A DNA stretch of 45,951 bases, taken from the NCBI GenBank assembly GCA_944324805.1, contig CALUXS010000013.1:1-45951 (forward strand). The letters run 5' to 3'. Positions within the stretch are counted from its first letter, which is position 1, and every line of letters starts with the position of its first letter. Source of the stretch: an uncultured Acholeplasmatales bacterium. GTDB taxonomy: Bacteria > Bacillota_I > Bacilli_A > Acholeplasmatales > Anaeroplasmataceae. A program made the translations under genes and the position numbers. The notes beneath the pieces are model-generated. The model did no database searches, had not been told where the DNA came from, and saw nothing but the letters and a program-made list of their open reading frames with translations. Shown here one piece after another: positions 41,996 through 45,951 of the stretch.

Positions 41996-43219
41996 CTACA
42001 TCATCTCCTCAACCTGCTGATAGAACACCTTTAGTTTTTGTTCTAAATAATAAATCATACTTTCATCTGAATAAATATTTAAATTTAGATATGATTCAAT
42101 TTCTTTCATATTAATATCTACTTCTTCAATAGGATTTCTAGCCTTTAATTCAGCAGGAAAATTCTTATTAGTTAGTTTTGATATTTCTTGAAGTATGCTA
42201 TTTTCTAAAATTAAAAGCTTTACATATCTATGTTTATTTGGGAAATTTTTGGCAATATTCTTCCATTTAGATATGTATTCAAGTGCACTTTTTAGATAGT
42301 TCATATTGACTATATCATCAGCTAGAACCTTATTTTTAAGTCTAAATTTGTATAATAGACATGTAGCAACACCATAATCTAAACCTGCTTCCATTTCTTG
42401 AAGCTTTCCTACATTATTTTTTTTATAATAATCATTAAACTCTTTTTCTACTAACAAATTTTTACCCTTGTATAAAAATTCAAGTGCCACATCAGGTTTT
42501 TTTCTATAAACATTATGATTACTACCAAGATGTCTATATGCCCTTATTTTTCTATAAATAGCATCAAATTTCTTATCCTCAGTCAAAAACTCATTATCTT
42601 TTAAATAATTATCAATTTGCATAATGCCTCTATTAATAGCTTTTTCAGCAGCATCAGTTTTACCTTTTAAAATATAACTCCAACCAAGAAAATCAATATT
42701 TGCCCTTTGAATATATTCATCATTAAAACTATATTTTTCTATATATTTGCCAAAACATATACGAAAATCATACTGCTCACATAAAAGTAAGACCCTATCT
42801 AATCCCATTACATTTTGGATAATAGTAAGACATATTTTCTCTTGATTTAAGTATCCTTTATCTTTTTTTGTATAAACTTCCTCTTTTGTTAACTTAGCAA
42901 TCAATTCTTTTCTTTTATTACGCATTAAATCTTCTTGTCTTAAGGATAAAGCCTTGTCAATTTCCTTACCATTAGCACGCATTATTTTATGGATTTCATT
43001 ACAAACCTTAGCGCATTCAATTGATACATTATCATTAGAAATAGATTTTGCATTTAATCTTTTTTTATTCAACCTAATAATAGAAACAAAGATAAAAAAT
43101 GCTAAAACTAAAAGAATAAAAATTAAAAACAAATTACTATTATAAGAAACTATACCACACGTAACCCCAAAACCAATAATAGAAATTATGAGTTGTATAT
43201 ACTCATTACTCTTTGACAT
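41996..43219 (-). CDS. Membrane-anchored alpha-helical protein of unknown function
   Basis: A 407-aa protein I do not recognise. Two adjacent hydrophobic helices (about residues 8-26 and 29-48) make a hairpin anchor; the remaining 350 residues are cytosolic, highly charged and almost entirely alpha-helical. The spacing of pairs such as LGWSYILKGKTDAAEKAI (about 178-195), the Tyr/Ala/Leu pattern and YRHLGSNHNVYRKKPDVALE (about 227-246) suggest TPR-like helix pairs, a protein-interaction scaffold. It lies between Wzy copy 2 and the SDR in one operon (27-nt and 1-nt gaps), so a part in assembly or regulation of the polysaccharide machinery is possible but not shown. Confidence 0.75.
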   Translation of the reverse strand: MSKSNEYIQLIISIIGFGVTCGIVSYNSNLFLIFILLVLAFFIFVSIIRLNKKRLNAKSISNDNVSIECAKVCNEIHKIMRANGKEIDKALSLRQEDLMRNKRKELIAKLTKEEVYTKKDKGYLNQEKICLTIIQNVMGLDRVLLLCEQYDFRICFGKYIEKYSFNDEYIQRANIDFLGWSYILKGKTDAAEKAINRGIMQIDNYLKDNEFLTEDKKFDAIYRKIRAYRHLGSNHNVYRKKPDVALEFLYKGKNLLVEKEFNDYYKKNNVGKLQEMEAGLDYGVATCLLYKFRLKNKVLADDIVNMNYLKSALEYISKWKNIAKNFPNKHRYVKLLILENSILQEISKLTNKNFPAELKARNPIEEVDINMKEIESYLNLNIYSDESMIYYLEQKLKVFYQQVEEMM

Positions 43220-43246
43220 TATAACATCTCCCTTATTATGAATGTA

Positions 43247-44626
43247 TTAGTTATGAATATCTTTTGTTTTATTATTAAAATTATGAGAATCAATGCTAGC
43301 TAAAATAATTACTAAAGGTATCATAAAATAATACATATGATATGTATTATCAATCATACCATATAAATCAACAACTAAATAGCCAACTCCAATAAAAAGA
43401 AGGAATTTAAGATTTGTTTTACACAAATTACGATATTTCTCATAGAAATGTAATATTAGCATTATTATACCAAATATACCGCCCATAACTAAAGTTTGAA
43501 CAATAGTTGAATGAAATACTAAAGGTACTAACTGAACACCAACAGCACTAGCATGCTTTTCAATAATAGAACAAATTCCAGAACCAAACCAAGTATATAA
43601 ATTATTTTGTTTAAATAAATTAATACCTTTTTCCCATATTTCTACTCTTCCACTGTCATCTAGGCCATTATAAAAAACACTACTTATAACCTTATCAATA
43701 AGCGGCAAGAAATAATTACTAAAAATAACTAAAATAGGAATCATAATTATTAAGATTGATAAAATAAAGTAACGAATAAATCTTTTTCTATTAGAGTTAA
43801 AAAACAAAATTATCACACTTAAAAAAACAATTACAAAACATGCTAAATATGATCCTCTAGATGTAGTTAATAAAACTCCAATTATTGATATTACTAATTT
43901 TAACAATTGTAAAAAAATAATTTTAATCTCATTTTCTGATGCAATCAAATAGAAAATAAACGGAATAGAGACACAAATCATTATTCCTGCTTCATTACAT
44001 AATCCCCATCCAAGATAATACCAAAGTTCAAATATATTTTCTACTGTATCCTTCAATTCAAAAACTCTAATTGCACATTCAATAGATAAAATTAAAGCCA
44101 AATAGGACATTGATATTGAAATGAACTTTAGACTTGATTTTTTTATTCCATTTACAAAAATTAAATAAAGAACTAAGTATCCTAAATCTGCAAAAAAGAA
44201 AAAGTAAAATACTTCATAGCCATTTTCTATCGTATTACACCAAAAAATAGGTATAAGATTCATTATAGCTAGCCCTATAAGCCCCCATAATGATTTCATT
44301 TTTTTGTATTTAATACCATTCTTAAAAGCATAAAACAAAAGGATTATTGCAAAAATAGAGCCAATTACTATTAGTTTAATTGGTATTTCATTATTAGAAA
44401 AGCCATATTTCATAGTAAATATAAAAAATATACCTATAGGAACAACATATAACAAATCATTAAATACTATTAAAATAAATATTGATATGATGATTAAACT
44501 AATCATACCAATTGTACTATTATACTCCCAGCCAAAAATTGTAATTAAAGCAATTATCAAAATAAAACATTCATCAAAATACTTTAAATTGGTAATTGAT
44601 GAAAGTTTACCTCTTATATCTTTCAC
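43247..44626 (-). CDS. O-antigen ligase/Wzy polymerase-like membrane protein, copy 2
   Basis: A 459-aa polytopic membrane protein (about 12 helices), close paralogue of copies at 27.6 and 44.6 kb. Family motif TTSRGSYLAC lies near residue 256; VFHSTIVQTLVMGGIFGIIM is the second conserved block near 385. I place the start at GTG 44626: GGGAGAG lies 8 nt upstream and the resulting N-terminus aligns with copy 1. An ATG at 44656 would overlap copy 3 by 26 nt and has no ribosome binding site. GTG 44626 lies 4 nt after the copy 3 stop. Whether polymerase or ligase cannot be told. Confidence 0.82.
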   Translation of the reverse strand: MKDIRGKLSSITNLKYFDECFILIIALITIFGWEYNSTIGMISLIIISIFILIVFNDLLYVVPIGIFFIFTMKYGFSNNEIPIKLIVIGSIFAIILLFYAFKNGIKYKKMKSLWGLIGLAIMNLIPIFWCNTIENGYEVFYFFFFADLGYLVLYLIFVNGIKKSSLKFISISMSYLALILSIECAIRVFELKDTVENIFELWYYLGWGLCNEAGIMICVSIPFIFYLIASENEIKIIFLQLLKLVISIIGVLLTTSRGSYLACFVIVFLSVIILFFNSNRKRFIRYFILSILIIMIPILVIFSNYFLPLIDKVISSVFYNGLDDSGRVEIWEKGINLFKQNNLYTWFGSGICSIIEKHASAVGVQLVPLVFHSTIVQTLVMGGIFGIIMLILHFYEKYRNLCKTNLKFLLFIGVGYLVVDLYGMIDNTYHMYYFMIPLVIILASIDSHNFNNKTKDIHN

Positions 44627-44630
44627 TCTA

Positions 44631-45951
44631 TCATCTCTCCCAATTATAGTTATCAAATACAGCTAACATTATCACTAGAGGTATCATGAAATAATACATA
44701 TGATATGTATTATCAATCATACCATATAAGTCTAACAAAATCATTCCAATACCAATAGTATAAAAACATAATTTATCTACTTTAATAATTGCACGATATT
44801 TTTCAATAAAGTGAATTACTAAACATACTACACCTAAAATACCACCCATTACTAATGTTTCAACAAATGTTGAATGAAAGACAAGTGGTACTAATTGCAT
44901 TACAATATCACCATCGACACCAGATTCTCTAACCTCTAAAACTGAGCACATTCCAGGACCTAATATAATAGTAAGTGGATTTTCTAGCCAAGCGTTAAAA
45001 CCTTTTTGCCATATTTCTACTCTTCCATTATCATCTAATCCGCCTACAAAAACTGAATCAATTGCCTTTTTAATAAGTGGAAATGTATATTTATATCCTA
45101 ATAAAAAAACTGCAATAAATCCAAACAAACATACAAAAAATATAGTTCTATATTGTTTTTTTAGATTAGCTTTAAATAATAAGATAATAGCTAAAATTCC
45201 AACTTCGGCAAAACCACATAAATATGCTCCACGTGATGTTGTAAGGATTAGTCCAACTAAAGCTATTAATAATTTAACTAAGTTCCAAATAATTTCTTTA
45301 ACCTCATCTGACTTTGCTATCAAATAGAAAATAAAAGGAATAGAAAAACATATCATAATACCTGCTTCATTGCAAAGCCCCCAACCTAAGTGGTAATATA
45401 CATTAAATATACTATCAAATTCAGGAAGCACCATTATAGCTTTTATGCAACATTCAGCAGCTAAAATAATTCCAAGCATTGAAAATGTAGAAAATAGCAT
45501 TCTTAAATTTACTTTTCTAATACCATTAACAACCAAAAAATAAACAAATAAATAAGCCAAATTCGCAAAAAATAAGAAATAAAATATCTCATATCCTTCT
45601 GTTATAGTTTTATTCCAAAAGATAGGCAATAAATTTACAAAGGCAAGCCCAATCAAACCATATGCACTTTTCATCTTACTTAGTTTTACTTTATTTCTAA
45701 ATAAATGAATAATTAAAACTAATGCAAAAATACTTCCTAGAACAACTAAAATTATTGGTATTTCTTTATTAGAGAATCCTTCATTAAAATTAAATAAAAA
45801 GAAGACAATCATTGGGATTATATTCATTAAATCATTAGTCAATAATAACACTATAATAGCTAGAACTATTAATGCACCCATTCCAATAGCGCTTGAAAAA
45901 CACCAACCAAGAATAGTTATTATAGCTAAAATTAATACATATATTTCTAAA
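44631..45951 (-). CDS. O-antigen ligase/Wzy polymerase-like membrane protein, copy 3 (partial, cut by window edge)
   Basis: At least 439 residues of a third paralogue. The reading frame stays open beyond the ATG at 45881 to the window end, and the extra residues (ending ITILGWCFSSAIGMGALIV) align with ITIFGWEYNSTIGM of copy 2. The real start therefore lies to the right of the window, and the ATG at 45881 is internal. Motifs: LTTSRGAYLCG and VFHSTFVETLVMGGILGV. This copy is the most divergent of the three and has an insertion (ESGVDGDIVMQ) in the loop before the second motif. Transcribed into copy 2. Confidence 0.85.
   Translation of the reverse strand, partial: LEIYVLILAIITILGWCFSSAIGMGALIVLAIIVLLLTNDLMNIIPMIVFFLFNFNEGFSNKEIPIILVVLGSIFALVLIIHLFRNKVKLSKMKSAYGLIGLAFVNLLPIFWNKTITEGYEIFYFLFFANLAYLFVYFLVVNGIRKVNLRMLFSTFSMLGIILAAECCIKAIMVLPEFDSIFNVYYHLGWGLCNEAGIMICFSIPFIFYLIAKSDEVKEIIWNLVKLLIALVGLILTTSRGAYLCGFAEVGILAIILLFKANLKKQYRTIFFVCLFGFIAVFLLGYKYTFPLIKKAIDSVFVGGLDDNGRVEIWQKGFNAWLENPLTIILGPGMCSVLEVRESGVDGDIVMQLVPLVFHSTFVETLVMGGILGVVCLVIHFIEKYRAIIKVDKLCFYTIGIGMILLDLYGMIDNTYHMYYFMIPLVIMLAVFDNYNWER

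Noticed and set aside
1-45951. Mycoplasma-type code (UGA as Trp)
   Set aside because: Tryptophans are encoded by TGG, and TGA acts as stop directly before or overlapping the next start (for example at 37193 and 44631).
22404-45951. Horizontally acquired island with mobile ends
   Set aside because: No transposase, integrase, att-like repeat or tRNA boundary is seen, and codon/AT usage looks the same as in the housekeeping left part; only the Wzy paralogue repeats could promote rearrangement.
1-45951. CRISPR array
   Set aside because: No regularly spaced direct repeats of 23-40 nt were seen, and no cas-like proteins are encoded.

Overview
The window is about 46 kb of AT-rich DNA with tightly packed genes, nearly all on the minus strand. 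It reads as the chromosome of an anaerobic, probably host-associated, low-GC Gram-positive-type bacterium (Bacilli/Erysipelotrichia or a Mycoplasmatota-like relative). The evidence is clean AGGAGG ribosome binding sites, TTGACA-17-TATAAT promoters, UGA used as a true stop, Sec lipoprotein signals, LrgAB, a PerR repressor and an [FeFe]-hydrogenase. The assignment is inference; no 16S rRNA gene is present.

Left part, 1-8.6 kb: a strong promoter reading off the left edge, tRNA-Tyr(GUA), then the operon M42 peptidase - mnmG - rsmG - DUF951 (transcribed leftwards). Next comes the operon ABC-F ATPase - Ntn-hydrolase of the choloylglycine/penicillin V acylase family - MATE exporter. 8.6-10.3 kb: an aspartate-dehydrogenase-like gene downstream of a 2-hydroxyacid-dehydrogenase-like gene that has lost the usual catalytic residues; the latter's mRNA has a hairpin between Shine-Dalgarno and AUG.

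10.4-12.95 kb is the most striking locus. A PerR regulator with all five metal-sensing residues is followed, with an 8-nt overlap, by a 683-aa single chain. That chain joins 2x[4Fe-4S] ferredoxin, a complete [FeFe]-hydrogenase H-cluster domain, rubredoxin, rubrerythrin and a second rubredoxin. A Per-box covers the predicted transcription start. The arrangement suggests a one-polypeptide, H2-driven (or H2-linked) peroxide reductase induced by peroxide.

13-22.4 kb: a second MATE gene with a structured leader, a lipoprotein, CoA-disulfide reductase-rhodanese, GNAT, a nucleoside-hydrolase-like gene divergent from a LacI regulator with mirrored promoters, a third MATE gene divergent from lrgAB, and several candidate operators.

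22.4-45.95 kb is a surface-polysaccharide region, all on the minus strand: three paralogous Wzy/O-antigen-ligase-like membrane proteins (one cut by the right edge), a Wzx flippase, a Wzz-like protein, one GT2, two GT4, and a Wzy-GT4 fusion. It also holds the whole GDP-D-glycero-alpha-D-manno-heptose pathway (GmhA, HddA and an HddC-GmhB fusion), an SDR, an LDH-family enzyme, and an unidentified membrane/helical protein. At its downstream end lie a membrane-anchored EEP-family hydrolase and a 1,321-aa lipoprotein. No initiating phosphoglycosyltransferase is seen; it would have to lie outside the window. No CRISPR, IS element or rRNA was found.
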